A stretch of DNA of 64,000 bases from JAEZFI01 sp044508215 (GTDB lineage: Bacteria; Actinomycetota; Acidimicrobiia; Acidimicrobiales; Microtrichaceae). Under the pieces are notes generated by a model. That model did no database searches, was not told the origin of the DNA, and worked only from the letters and a program-made list of their open reading frames with translations. A program made the translations under genes and the position numbers. Shown here piece by piece: positions 23,336 through 31,888 of this stretch. Location: positions 1 to 64,000 of the forward strand of contig JBIQID010000002.1 of assembly GCA_044508215.1 (NCBI GenBank), given 5' to 3'. Numbering within the stretch: the stretch's first letter is position 1; every line of letters starts with the position of its first letter.

Positions 23336-24721
23336 GTGGCCGACCACCGGGCCACCGACCGCCGCATCCTCTCGCTGGCGCTCCCTGCCAGCGCCTCGCT
23401 CCTCGCCAACCCGGTCTACGACCTGACCGACACGGCGATCCTCGGGCACCTCGGGACCACTCCCCTGGCCGGCGCCGTGATCGCCAACGAGATCCTGCTC
23501 CTCGCGTCGTCGGTGTTCGTCTTCCTGATGTTCGGCACGACCGCCGCCGTCGCCCGGATGTCGGGAGCCGGCCGCCCGGCGGACGCGGTGCGCCAGGGCG
23601 TCCAGGGCATGTGGCTCGGCGCCGCACTCGGCACGGTCGCAGCGGTCGCCATCGCCGGTCTGCTGCCGGCGCTCGTCCCGCTCTGGGGCGGAGAGGGCGC
23701 AGTCGGTGCCGCCGCCCGGACCTACGGGTGGATCAGCGTGGCGGGCTTCCCCGCCGTGCTCGTGGTGATGGCGGGGACCGGCTACCTCAGGGGCACCTCG
23801 AACACGGTCACACCGCTGTGGATCGCGCTCGGGACGGTGACCCTCAACCTGATCCTCGAGATCGTGACCATCTACGGGCTCGGGTGGGGCGTCGCGGCGT
23901 CCGCGGCGAGCACGGTGGCAGCGCAGTGGACGGCAGCGACCCTGTACCTGCGCCGCGTCGCCCGAGCGGCCCGCCACCACGGCGTACCGCTGCGGCCCGA
24001 GCCCGACACGCTGAAGGGCCTGGGGTCCACGGGTCTTCCGCTCTTCGTGCGCACCGCAGCGCTGCGCGGGGTGATCGCCACCTCGGTGGCCCTCGCCGGC
24101 CGCCACGGCCCCGCAGCGGTCGCCGGCTACGGCATCGCGTTCGCCATCTGGTCGTTCCTCGCCTACCTGTCCGACGGCCTCGAGGTGGCGGGCCAGGTGC
24201 TGGTCGCCGAGGCGACGGGCACGGACGGGGACGGCTCGGTCCGGCCCCGGGCCATCGCCACCACCCGCCGGATCCTGCGGATGTCGCTCGTCGTCGGCAG
24301 CGTGGCCGGCGTGGTCGTCCTCGCCGTCCGCACGTCGCTCCCGGGCCTCTTCACCGACGACCCGGCCGTCGCTGCGGTCGCCACCGCCGGGCTGCTGTGG
24401 GTGGCGGTGGCCCAGCCGCTGAACAGCGTGGTGTTCGCCCTCGACGGGATCCTGGTGGGCGCCGACGACCTCCGCTACATGGCGGCCTCGATGGCGACGG
24501 TCGGGCTGCTCTACGCCACCGCCGCCGTGGGCGTCGTGGCGACCGACGCTCCGCTCACCGCGGTGTGGGTGCTGCTCGTGGGGTTCATGGTGGCCCGGGG
24601 CGCCTTCACCGGCAGCCGCGTCCTGTGGGCGGGCTGGCCTCCCCCGGCGGGGAACGTCAGCAGGAGGTCGAGACGAACTGCGAGATCTGCTGGCCCGCGG
24701 CCAGGAACTGCTGGGAGTTGA
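23336..24721 (+). CDS. MATE-family efflux transporter
   Basis: The 461-residue protein has about twelve membrane segments in two homologous halves. N-terminal features LALPASASLLANPVYDLTDTA and the segment-1 Pro and Asp are typical of the DinF branch of MATE exporters, which exchange cations for drugs or metabolites. GTG 23336 is 8 nt after the lipoprotein stop. The last 20 residues are Arg/Ser-rich and overlap the convergent lipoprotein gene at 24657 by 65 nt, so they may be a read-through of a lost stop codon. Substrate unknown; lipid or antibiotic efflux is possible given the partner gene. Confidence 0.9.
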   Translation: MADHRATDRRILSLALPASASLLANPVYDLTDTAILGHLGTTPLAGAVIANEILLLASSVFVFLMFGTTAAVARMSGAGRPADAVRQGVQGMWLGAALGTVAAVAIAGLLPALVPLWGGEGAVGAAARTYGWISVAGFPAVLVVMAGTGYLRGTSNTVTPLWIALGTVTLNLILEIVTIYGLGWGVAASAASTVAAQWTAATLYLRRVARAARHHGVPLRPEPDTLKGLGSTGLPLFVRTAALRGVIATSVALAGRHGPAAVAGYGIAFAIWSFLAYLSDGLEVAGQVLVAEATGTDGDGSVRPRAIATTRRILRMSLVVGSVAGVVVLAVRTSLPGLFTDDPAVAAVATAGLLWVAVAQPLNSVVFALDGILVGADDLRYMAASMATVGLLYATAAVGVVATDAPLTAVWVLLVGFMVARGAFTGSRVLWAGWPPPAGNVSRRSRRTARSAGPRPGTAGS

Positions 24722-25205
24722 CGAGCACCTCGATCTCGTCGGTGGCGCCCGCACCCGTGGGGTTCGTGGCGTAGCGGTCGACCACCTCGAGGACGTCGCT
24801 GAACACGTCCCGCTCGGCTTCCAGCGCCGACGTGATGGTGGGGGGCGAGATCGAGATGAGGTGGTCGAAGACCCGCACCAGCCCGTCCGCAAGCAGGCGC
24901 CGGGCGGCCGGATCGGTGAACACCGTGGGGTCCAGCCGGTTCTCGGCGAGGTCCTGCTGGGTGAGGATCGCGCAGGGGTCGTTCGACGCGAGGAGCCGGT
25001 CGAAGATCCGCTGCAGCTCCTCGAGGCCGGCCGCGCCCGACGCCAGCTCGGCCCCTTCGAGCGGGTCCTCCGTGGTGGTGGGTCGGTGGAAGCCCTCGTC
25101 CGCGTACGGCGGGATCTCCTTGCTCGTCCGGCACCCCGCCGCGGCCAGCAGCGCGAGGAAGAGCACACCGACGAGGACCCCTCGGAGCGGACGGCGTGAC
25201 GACAT
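24657..25205 (-). CDS. Unknown lipoprotein (182 residues)
   Basis: A signal peptide (GVLVGVLFLALLAAAGC) gives a lipid-anchored Cys. The mature domain is mostly helical (LEELQRIFDRLLASNDPCAIL, DPAARRLLADGLVRVFDHL) and has two Cys that could form a disulfide. No known family was recognised. The start at ATG 25203-25205 is chosen from the signal peptide. The next gene upstream also encodes a lipoprotein with similar layout (short linker, helical domain with DLCELLD and final Cys), so the two may be distant paralogues. The 3' end overlaps the MATE gene. Confidence 0.75.
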   Translation of the reverse strand: MSSRRPLRGVLVGVLFLALLAAAGCRTSKEIPPYADEGFHRPTTTEDPLEGAELASGAAGLEELQRIFDRLLASNDPCAILTQQDLAENRLDPTVFTDPAARRLLADGLVRVFDHLISISPPTITSALEAERDVFSDVLEVVDRYATNPTGAGATDEIEVLVNSQQFLAAGQQISQFVSTSC

Positions 25206-25266
25206 GGCTCCCGAGGCTACGGCGTCCGCGGGCGTCGCTGATCGCAGCCGGCTCACCAGCATGCGC

Positions 25267-25794
25267 CTACCGGCCGTCGGTGCCGCAGTTGAGGTCGGCC
25301 CAGCCGGTCACCGTGACGTAGGCGTCGTTGAAGACGGAGGTCTCGAAGCGCGCCCGGAGCGCCAGGTCGCCGATCTCTCCCCCACCCCGGCGAGCGAGGT
25401 CCACCGCGTCCCGGTTCGCGTCGACGACCTCGTCCCACGCCGTGGCGAGCTCCGACGGCACGAACGCTGCAGCGTCCTCGACGGCCGCCGCCAGCGCCTC
25501 GTACGCGGGCACCACCACCGACGGGTCGGCCACATCGGGTCGGCTCAGCTCGACGACGTCGAGGAGCTCGCACAGGTCTCGACCGGCCACCGCTGCGGTG
25601 AGCGCCGCCCTGAAGTCCTCGAGCGGCACGGGCGGAACGGTCGGGGCCGCCTCGCTGCCCGGCTCGGCCGGCGCCGCGGTGGTCGTGGACCACACCACCT
25701 CGCCACCGGAGTCCGAGCAGCCGACCACGGTCGCGCCGACCACGGCCGCGAGCACCACCGCGGCGATCCGCGTCGCTGCGCCGCGTGCGCTCAT
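25267..25794 (-). CDS. Unknown lipoprotein (175 residues)
   Basis: The signal peptide ends at VGATVVGC; a Thr/Pro/Ala linker follows and then a helical domain (FRAALTAAVAGRDLCELLDVV, AYEALAAAVEDAAAFVPSEL). A C-terminal Cys near residue 171 could pair with the one at about residue 75. The ATG overlaps the gatB stop by 4 nt, so it is translated from the gatCAB transcript although its function appears unrelated. Family not recognised; resemblance to the lipoprotein at 24657-25205 is general only. Confidence 0.75.
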   Translation of the reverse strand: MSARGAATRIAAVVLAAVVGATVVGCSDSGGEVVWSTTTAAPAEPGSEAAPTVPPVPLEDFRAALTAAVAGRDLCELLDVVELSRPDVADPSVVVPAYEALAAAVEDAAAFVPSELATAWDEVVDANRDAVDLARRGGGEIGDLALRARFETSVFNDAYVTVTGWADLNCGTDGR

Positions 25795-27209
25795 CCCCGG
25801 CGTGAGGTCAAGAGGGCGCTGACCACCTTGCCGTCGGCGTTCCCCTGCGTGGCCTTCATCACCTGGCCCACGAAGAAGCCCATGACCTTCTGCTCCCCGG
25901 CGCGGAACTTCTCCCATTCGGCGGGGTTCGCCTCGATCAGGCCGTCGACGATCGCCTCCAGCTCGGAGGTGTCCACCGCCTCGAAGCCCAGCCGGGAGGC
26001 GACGTCGGACGGCGCCTCGCCGGACGAGAGCATCTCGGCGATCACCGTCTTCGCCTGCGTGGCGGTGAGCTCGCCCGATGCCTCCATCGCGGTGAGCTGG
26101 GCGAAGTGGGTCGGGTCGAGGTCGGCCGCCCGCTCGTCGGCCAGGTTGTGCTCGGCGTGCGTGACCAGGCGGCCGGCGTCGCCACCGGCGTCCAACGCAG
26201 CGAGGACCAGGTCGTCGAGGCCCCGCTCGACCACCAGCGTCGCCGCCTCGACGCCGGCACCCGCACGCTCGACGAGCCGCAGGCGACGCTCGGCGGGCAG
26301 CATCGGCAGGGCGGCGCGGATCTCCTCGATCCACTCGGCGGGAGGGTCCAGCTCGACGAGGTCGGGCTCGGGGAAGTACCGGTAGTCGGTGGCCTCCTCC
26401 TTGGACCGGAGGCCGATCGTGCGCCCCTCGTCCTCGTTCCAGTGGCGGGTCTCCTGGTGGACCACCTCGCCCGAGGTGAGGAGGTCGATCTGGCGTCGCG
26501 CCTCGTACTCGATGGCCCGACCGAGCGACCGCAGCGAGTTCACGTTCTTGATCTCGCAGCGCGTGCCGAAGGGGGCGTCCTCACCACGTCGCACGCTGAC
26601 GTTGCAGTCGACGCGCATCGAGCCCTCCTCCATCTTCCCGTCGGAGGCGCCGACGGCGACGAGGATGGCCCGCAGCTCCGACACGTACGCCTTCGCCTGG
26701 TCGGCGCTGCGGATGTCCGGCTCGGAGACGATCTCGAGCAGCGGCACGCCCGCCCGGTCGTAGTCGATCAGCGTGTACTCGGCGTCGTGGATGCGACCGC
26801 CCCCCGAGCCCATGTGCGTGGACTTGCCGGTGTCCTCCTCGAGGTGCGCCCGGGTGATGCCGACCCGGCTGCCGTCGGGCAGGTCCAGGTGGCCGTCGGC
26901 GGTGATCGGCAGCTCGTACTGGCTGATCTGGTAGTCCTTCGGCATGTCCGGGTAGAAGTAGTTCTTCCGGGCGAAGATCGACCGCTGGACCCTGCACTGC
27001 AGCGCCACGCCCACCCGGATCGCGAGCTCGACCGCCTTCCGGTTGAGCACCGGGAGGCTCCCCGGGAGGCCCAGCGACGTGGGGTCGATCGCAGTGTTCG
27101 GCTCGCCTCCGAACCGGTTGGGGCTCGCCGAGAACAGCTTCGTCTCGGTCTGCAGCTCGGCGTGGACCTCGAGCCCGATCACCATCGTCCATCCGTCGGG
27201 CAGGCTCAT
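25791..27209 (-). CDS. gatB: Asp-tRNA(Asn)/Glu-tRNA(Gln) amidotransferase subunit B
   Basis: GatB is the kinase/transamidase and tRNA-binding subunit of the GatCAB complex, which converts mischarged Glu-tRNA(Gln) or Asp-tRNA(Asn). The 472 residues include the N-terminal cradle domain (VIGLEVHAELQTETKLFS, YFYPDMPKDYQISQYE, EEDTGKSTH) and the C-terminal YqeY-like helical domain (LTATQAKTVIAEMLSSGE, GQVMKATQGNADGKVVSALL). ATG 27209 overlaps the gatA stop by 4 nt. The order gatC-gatA-gatB gives translational coupling of the complex subunits. Confidence 0.97.
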   Translation of the reverse strand: MSLPDGWTMVIGLEVHAELQTETKLFSASPNRFGGEPNTAIDPTSLGLPGSLPVLNRKAVELAIRVGVALQCRVQRSIFARKNYFYPDMPKDYQISQYELPITADGHLDLPDGSRVGITRAHLEEDTGKSTHMGSGGGRIHDAEYTLIDYDRAGVPLLEIVSEPDIRSADQAKAYVSELRAILVAVGASDGKMEEGSMRVDCNVSVRRGEDAPFGTRCEIKNVNSLRSLGRAIEYEARRQIDLLTSGEVVHQETRHWNEDEGRTIGLRSKEEATDYRYFPEPDLVELDPPAEWIEEIRAALPMLPAERRLRLVERAGAGVEAATLVVERGLDDLVLAALDAGGDAGRLVTHAEHNLADERAADLDPTHFAQLTAMEASGELTATQAKTVIAEMLSSGEAPSDVASRLGFEAVDTSELEAIVDGLIEANPAEWEKFRAGEQKVMGFFVGQVMKATQGNADGKVVSALLTSRRG

Positions 27210-28654
27210 CGCGCACCTCCGCTCTCCGGCGCGGCCGCCTCGAGCACCGCGGCCGCCCTGAACATCGGGACCTCACCGAGCGACGGGGCGAGCACCTGCA
27301 CGCCCACCGGGAGGCCGTCGTCGCCGGTGCCGTAGGGCACCGACATCGCCGCGTGGCCGGCCAGGTTGGTCGGGATCGTGCACACGTCGTTCATGTACAT
27401 CGTGAGGGGATCGTCGGTCTTGTCGCCGAACGCGAAGGCCGTGGTCGGCGACGTGGGCGCCAGCAGCAGGTCGAAGTCGGCGTACGCCCTGTCGAAGTCG
27501 CGGCAGATCAGCGTGCGGACCCTCTGCGCCGTGCCGTAGTAGGCGTCGTAGTAGCCGGCCGACAGCGCGTACGTCCCGAGCATGATCCGGCGCTTCACCT
27601 CGTCGCCGAAGCCGGCGGTGCGGGTGGCGTCGTACATCTCAGGCGTGGTCGGCGCGTCCACCCGCATGCCGAAGCGCACGCCGTCGTACCGGGCGAGGTT
27701 CGACGACGCCTCGGCGGGGGCGATCAGGTAGTAGGCGTCGAGGCCGTAGGTGGCCGCCGGCACCGACGCCTCGGCCACGTGCGCGCCCGCAGCGGCGAGC
27801 GCCTCTGCCGCCTGCTCCACGCGACGGCGGACGTCGTCAGCGATGCCCTCGCCGAGCAGCTCCTGCACCAGACCGACGCGCAGGCCCGCCACCCCGTCGT
27901 CGAGGTGCCCGGAGATGTCGGGCACCTCCTCGGGGATCGACGTCGAGTCGAGCGGGTCGTGGCCGGCGATCACCTCGAGCAGCAGCGCTGCGTCGGCCAC
28001 CGTTCCGGCGAACGGACCGATCTGGTCGAGCGAGCTGGCGAACGCCACCAGGCCGTAGCGGCTGACGAGGCCGTAGGTGGGCTTCACGCCCACCACGCCG
28101 CAGAGCGCAGCGGGCTGGCGGATCGAGCCGCCGGTGTCGGAACCGAGCGACAGCGGCACGTAGCCCGCGGCGACGGCCGCCGCGCTCCCGCCGGACGACC
28201 CGCCGGGCACCCGGCTGGGGTCGTGCGGGTTGCGGGTGGGCCCGAACGCCGAGTTCTCGGTGGAGCTGCCCATGGCGAACTCATCGAGGTTCGTCTTCCC
28301 CACGCTCACCGCGCCCGCCCCGGTGAGGGCGGCGACGACCGTGGCGTCGTAGGGCGGGAGCCAGCCGTCGAGGATGCGGGAGCTGCAGGTGGTGGGCACC
28401 CCGCGGGTGCAGAGGTTGTCCTTCAAGGCGATCGGCACGCCGGCGAGGCGCCCGGGGTCCTCCCCCGCCGCGACGCGGGCGTCGACGGCGTCGGCGGCCT
28501 GGCGGGCCGCCTCGGCGGTCACGAGGTTGAAGGCGTGGATCTCGCCGTCACGCTCCTCGATCGCTGCGAGGGAGCGGTCGACCAGCTCGCGCGCGGAGAC
28601 CTCACCTGTCCGCACGGCGGCCGCCATGCCGAGGGCGGTCGTCAGCTCGCTCAC
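27206..28654 (-). CDS. gatA: Asp-tRNA(Asn)/Glu-tRNA(Gln) amidotransferase subunit A
   Basis: GatA is the glutaminase subunit of GatCAB, an amidase-signature enzyme of 482 residues. The Ser-cisSer-Lys triad is visible: Lys in PIALKDNLCTRG, cis-Ser in GGSSGGSAAAVAAG and the nucleophile Ser in GSDTGGSIRQPA. It releases ammonia from glutamine, which is channelled to GatB. It overlaps gatC upstream and gatB downstream by 4 nt each. Confidence 0.97.
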   Translation of the reverse strand: MSELTTALGMAAAVRTGEVSARELVDRSLAAIEERDGEIHAFNLVTAEAARQAADAVDARVAAGEDPGRLAGVPIALKDNLCTRGVPTTCSSRILDGWLPPYDATVVAALTGAGAVSVGKTNLDEFAMGSSTENSAFGPTRNPHDPSRVPGGSSGGSAAAVAAGYVPLSLGSDTGGSIRQPAALCGVVGVKPTYGLVSRYGLVAFASSLDQIGPFAGTVADAALLLEVIAGHDPLDSTSIPEEVPDISGHLDDGVAGLRVGLVQELLGEGIADDVRRRVEQAAEALAAAGAHVAEASVPAATYGLDAYYLIAPAEASSNLARYDGVRFGMRVDAPTTPEMYDATRTAGFGDEVKRRIMLGTYALSAGYYDAYYGTAQRVRTLICRDFDRAYADFDLLLAPTSPTTAFAFGDKTDDPLTMYMNDVCTIPTNLAGHAAMSVPYGTGDDGLPVGVQVLAPSLGEVPMFRAAAVLEAAAPESGGAR

Positions 28655-28959
28655 GGCGCCTCCCCCAGCACGGGCGGGACGCGGAACATGCCGTCCTGGG
28701 CCGAGGGTGCCTGCGAGAGCACCTCGTCGCGATCGAGCGACTCGCCCACCACGTCGTCCCGCATCACGTTGGAGAGCGGGTACGGGTGCGCGGTCGGCTC
28801 GAGGCCCTCCAGGTCCAGCGCCGCCAGGCCGGCGGCGTGGTCGAGGATGTGGCCGAGCTGGCCCGTGAAGCGGTCCAGCTCCTCCTCGCTGAGGGTCAGG
28901 CGGGCCAGTCGAGCGACGTGGGCGACGTCGTCACGGGTGATCCGGTGGGGGTCGGGCAT
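28651..28959 (-). CDS. gatC: Asp-tRNA(Asn)/Glu-tRNA(Gln) amidotransferase subunit C
   Basis: GatC (102 residues) is the small belt-like stabiliser of GatCAB. It begins with the typical TRDDVAHVARLARLTLSEEE and contains the C-terminal loop TAHPYPLSNVMRDD. It is the first gene of gatCAB. A TAGCAT hexamer lies 9 nt before the ATG, and the stop codon of the upstream esterase gene lies inside that -10. Confidence 0.96.
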   Translation of the reverse strand: MPDPHRITRDDVAHVARLARLTLSEEELDRFTGQLGHILDHAAGLAALDLEGLEPTAHPYPLSNVMRDDVVGESLDRDEVLSQAPSAQDGMFRVPPVLGEAP

Positions 28960-28968
28960 AGGGCCGCC

Positions 28969-28974
28969 ATGCTA
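28969..28974 (-). promoter_or_regulatory. -10 element (TAGCAT) of gatCAB
   Basis: TAGCAT ends 9 nt before the gatC ATG. Its first three bases are the stop codon of the esterase gene (28972-28974), so the promoter is embedded in the end of the preceding gene. Confidence 0.4.
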
Positions 28975-29754
28975 CGACGGGGCAGGCAGGTGCTCGTGCA
29001 GGAACGCCACCGTGCGCTCGGCGATCAGCTCCGCGTCGTGGTCGAGGGTCGCCACGTGGTAGCTGCGCTCGAGGGTCACCCGCTCGACCACCGCTCCCCC
29101 GGCCCCGTTCGCGAGGGCATCGGCGAGGTGGTCGCTCGACGCGGGCGGCACCACGTGGTCCTCCGGCGACGTCATGAGGAGCACGGGGCACGAGATGTCG
29201 CCCAGGCGGGGCTGGAGGGCATCAATGGCCTCGCCCAGCGATGCCAGGGGGACGAGCGGCGTGCCCGCGTACGCCAGCTCGACCACACCTTCCTTGGCGA
29301 TGTCGCTCCCGATCCCGGCGAAGACGGTCTCGCCGGCCTCGATCATCGGCAGGAGCAGCTCGGCCAGCTCGGGCTGCGGCATGACCGCCGGGTTCACGAG
29401 CGCGATCGCAGCGACCTCGGGGTGCTCCTGGGCGAGCCACACGGTGAGCGTGCCGCCCATCGAGAGCCCCACCACCGCGACGCGGCGACACCGTGCGGCC
29501 AGGTCCTGGTAGGCAGCCTCGGCTGCCTTCGACCAGTCGGCCCAGCCGGTGAGCAACATGTCGTCGATCGAGGTGCCGTGCCCGGGGAGGAGGGGCATCT
29601 CGACGGTGAACCCGGCCTCGGCGATCGCTGCGGCCCACGGGCGCACCGAGTGCGGCGACCCGGTGAAGCCGTGGAGCACGAGCACCCCGTCGGGGCCGCC
29701 CTCCCACGACTGCGGTTCGGCGCCGGGGATGATGTCGGGGGTCTCGGAGGACAT
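28972..29754 (-). CDS. Alpha/beta-hydrolase, carboxylesterase or monoacylglycerol-lipase type
   Basis: The 260-residue serine hydrolase has oxyanion-hole motif LVLHGFTGSPHSV, nucleophile elbow VVGLSMGGTL, acid residue in TSPEDHVVPP and catalytic His in LERSYHVATLDHD. These features match the Est30/YvaK-like carboxylesterases and thermophilic monoacylglycerol lipases. The substrate is an ester with a short or medium acyl chain. The gene has its own leaderless promoter (TACCGT 6 nt before the ATG) and is followed after 12 nt by gatC. Confidence 0.9.
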   Translation of the reverse strand: MSSETPDIIPGAEPQSWEGGPDGVLVLHGFTGSPHSVRPWAAAIAEAGFTVEMPLLPGHGTSIDDMLLTGWADWSKAAEAAYQDLAARCRRVAVVGLSMGGTLTVWLAQEHPEVAAIALVNPAVMPQPELAELLLPMIEAGETVFAGIGSDIAKEGVVELAYAGTPLVPLASLGEAIDALQPRLGDISCPVLLMTSPEDHVVPPASSDHLADALANGAGGAVVERVTLERSYHVATLDHDAELIAERTVAFLHEHLPAPS

Positions 29755-29760
29755 CGCGCC

Positions 29761-29766
29761 ACGGTA
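29761..29766 (-). promoter_or_regulatory. -10 element (TACCGT) of the esterase gene
   Basis: TACCGT ends 6 nt before the ATG at 29754 with no ribosome-binding site between, so the mRNA is probably leaderless. Confidence 0.45.
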
Positions 29767-29936
29767 CGCGACGGCAGGACGGTGCGGTGGCTCGCCCGTC
29801 GCCTCCGGACCATCGCTGCCGCCACGACCGCAGGCGATAACCTCCCGGACCGGCGGCCGCACGTGCGGGCGTCCGGGGGGATCGCGGTGACCACGGCTCC
29901 CCGTAGTGGCATCGACAGCGAGGACGACGACCGATC

Positions 29937-30350
29937 ATGGCGAAGTACCAGTTCCTGACCCCCGAGTGGGTGGCGGCAGCGAAGGCGATCCGCGACGAGT
30001 TCGCCGACGACGCCCCGGCTCCCGCGCACACCGTGCGGATGAACCAGATCATCACCGACGTGCCCTTCGGCGACTCCGACGTGAAGGCCTACCTCGACAC
30101 GTCGAACGGGGCCACCGACATGGACCTGGGCGAGCTCGAGAACCCCGACCTCACCGTGACGGTCGACTACGAGACCGCCAAGGCGATCATGGTCGACGGC
30201 AACCCGCAGGCCGGCATGCAGGCGTTCATGGCCGGCAAGATCAAGGTGCAGGGCGACATGACCAAGATGATGGCGGTCGCCGGCGGCAACGCTCAGGATC
30301 CGACGGCGCAGAAGGTCGCCGAGCGGATCAAGGAGATCACGGCGGACTGA
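29937..30350 (+). CDS. SCP2 sterol-carrier-type lipid-binding protein
   Basis: The 137-residue SCP2-like single domain has an N-terminal helix FLTPEWVAAAKAIRDEF, beta sheet PDLTVTVDYETAKAIMV, and the C-terminal hallmark FMAGKIKVQGDMTKMMAV. SCP2 proteins bind lipids or acyl-CoA in a hydrophobic tunnel and often support steroid or lipid enzymes. No signal peptide is seen, so it is cytosolic. The gene stands alone in 180 nt of upstream sequence holding a possible TAACCT -10 (29838-29843), and ends 14 nt inside the convergent MFS gene. A link to the CYP51 operon substrate is attractive but untested. Confidence 0.9.
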   Translation: MAKYQFLTPEWVAAAKAIRDEFADDAPAPAHTVRMNQIITDVPFGDSDVKAYLDTSNGATDMDLGELENPDLTVTVDYETAKAIMVDGNPQAGMQAFMAGKIKVQGDMTKMMAVAGGNAQDPTAQKVAERIKEITAD

Positions 30351-31833
30351 TCGGTTCCGCAGCGGTCTGGGAGGGGCGCCGAGGCGCCCCTCCTTCCGCG
30401 TCCGGGCCCCGACGCTCGGCGTACCGGCGTCCGCGCAGCCCGAGCGCGAGCACCACGCCCAGCGCGGTGACCACGGCGCCCACGCCGTAGGACTGGGCGA
30501 AGCTCCCGCCCACGCCCGCCGCGCCCACACGGGCGACCTGGATCGAGTCGAGCAGGTTCATCCCCATCGAGGCGCCGACCTGGCTCGCGAGCTGGTGCGT
30601 GGCACCGGCGACGCCGAAGTCGCCCGGTTCCACCGAGTTCGCCACCGAGGAGGCCACGGCCGGCTGCGCTGCACCCATGCCGACGCCGCTGATCGCGATC
30701 GCCGCCACGACCACCACCGTGGTCGGGTCGCGCGAGACCAGCGCGATGATCGCGAGCGAGAGCGTGACGCAGATCGCGCCCAGCAGCGCGAAGAGGCGCA
30801 CGCCCAGCTTCGGGACGAGGCGGCCGGCGAGCGGGCCGCTCACTGCGTAGACGAGCGGTCGTGGGATGAGGAGCAGGCTGATCTGCCCCGGGGTCATGCC
30901 CCTGACCTCGTCGAGCAGCTTCGGGGCGAGGATGAACCCGCCCATGTAGCCGAAGTTCGAGAAGAACTGGATGGCGATCGGCAGCGTGAAGTCGCGCCGG
31001 GAGAAGTACCGCAGCGGCACGAGCGGGTGCTCGACCCGGCGCTCCACGACGGCGAAGGACACCGCTGCGGTGAACGCCACCACGAACAGCGAGAGGACCA
31101 TGGGGTGGGCCCACCCGAGCGGACGACCGCGGTCGATCGCGAGGAGCAGCGCCAGCAGCGCGACGGCCAGCGTCACCTGGCCCCACACGTCGACCGGCAC
31201 GCCCGCCCGTCGCGGCGTCCGGGGCAGCACCCGCCACGCCAGGATCCCGGCGGTGGCCAGGAGCGGCGCCTGGAGGAGGAAGATCATCCGCCAGCCGAAC
31301 AGGTCGACGAGCGGTCCGCCCGCCACGAGCCCCACCACCGGGCCGCCGGCCACGACGAGGGACCAGTAGCCGAGCGCCGCGGAGCGCCGTTCGGGCGGGA
31401 AGACGAGGTTGATGATCGCCATCGAGGACGGGGCGGTCGCCGCCCCGATGAGCGCGCCGAGCACCCTGAACGCGATGAGCGACGACCCGTCCCAGGCAGC
31501 AGCGGACGCGAGGGCGAACGTGGTGGCGCCGGCCATGGCCACGATGTAGGTCCGGCGGTGGCCGTGGAGGTCGCCGAGCTTCCCCCACGTGGTCGAGCTG
31601 AGGGCGGTCGCGATCGTCGGGCCCGAGATGAGCCACACCAGGACCGACACGTCCGCGCCGAGGTCCTTGGCGATCGCCGGGCGGCTCACCGACAGGATCG
31701 TGATCGTGAAGCTGACGCAGAAGGCCCCGCTCAGCACCACCCACGTGATGAGCCACGCCCTCCGGGACGGAGGCGGGTCGGCGGGGTCGAGGACGGGGAT
31801 CTGTGCGACGCGGGCGCGGCCAGCGCGCCTCAT
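30337..31833 (-). CDS. MFS drug transporter, DHA2 (14-segment) type
   Basis: The 498-residue protein has about fourteen membrane segments. Family features are the N-terminal SRPAIAKDLGAD loop, motif A-like GKLGDLHGHRRTYI, and motif C-like GGPVVGLVAGGPLVDLFGWR. DHA2 exporters are proton antiporters for drugs and lipids. ATG 31831-31833 overlaps the end of a 14-codon upstream ORF by 4 nt. A 94-nt inverted repeat lies just upstream of the promoter. The 3' end overlaps the SCP2 gene by 14 nt. Confidence 0.88.
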   Translation of the reverse strand: MRRAGRARVAQIPVLDPADPPPSRRAWLITWVVLSGAFCVSFTITILSVSRPAIAKDLGADVSVLVWLISGPTIATALSSTTWGKLGDLHGHRRTYIVAMAGATTFALASAAAWDGSSLIAFRVLGALIGAATAPSSMAIINLVFPPERRSAALGYWSLVVAGGPVVGLVAGGPLVDLFGWRMIFLLQAPLLATAGILAWRVLPRTPRRAGVPVDVWGQVTLAVALLALLLAIDRGRPLGWAHPMVLSLFVVAFTAAVSFAVVERRVEHPLVPLRYFSRRDFTLPIAIQFFSNFGYMGGFILAPKLLDEVRGMTPGQISLLLIPRPLVYAVSGPLAGRLVPKLGVRLFALLGAICVTLSLAIIALVSRDPTTVVVVAAIAISGVGMGAAQPAVASSVANSVEPGDFGVAGATHQLASQVGASMGMNLLDSIQVARVGAAGVGGSFAQSYGVGAVVTALGVVLALGLRGRRYAERRGPDAEGGAPRRPSQTAAEPISPP

Positions 31834-31874
31834 CGATGCATCTGGCGCACCGGGGGGTGCGTGCGGCGGGTCAT
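31830..31874 (-). CDS. Upstream ORF coupled to the MFS exporter
   Basis: The reading frame MTRRTHPPVRQMHR ends in TGA that overlaps the exporter ATG (ATGA). It begins 8 nt after a TACGCT -10, so it would be the first translated unit of a leaderless mRNA. It lies in a different frame from the exporter. It could act as a coupling or sensing leader peptide (Arg, Pro and His rich). No homologue is known to me and it may be a chance ORF. Confidence 0.4.
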   Translation of the reverse strand: MTRRTHPPVRQMHR

Positions 31875-31882
31875 CGGCGCAC

Positions 31883-31888
31883 AGCGTA
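31883..31888 (-). promoter_or_regulatory. -10 element (TACGCT) of the MFS exporter unit
   Basis: TACGCT lies 8 nt before the upstream ORF ATG. The first base of the hexamer is the last base of the 94-nt inverted repeat, which therefore covers the whole -35 region. Confidence 0.45.
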
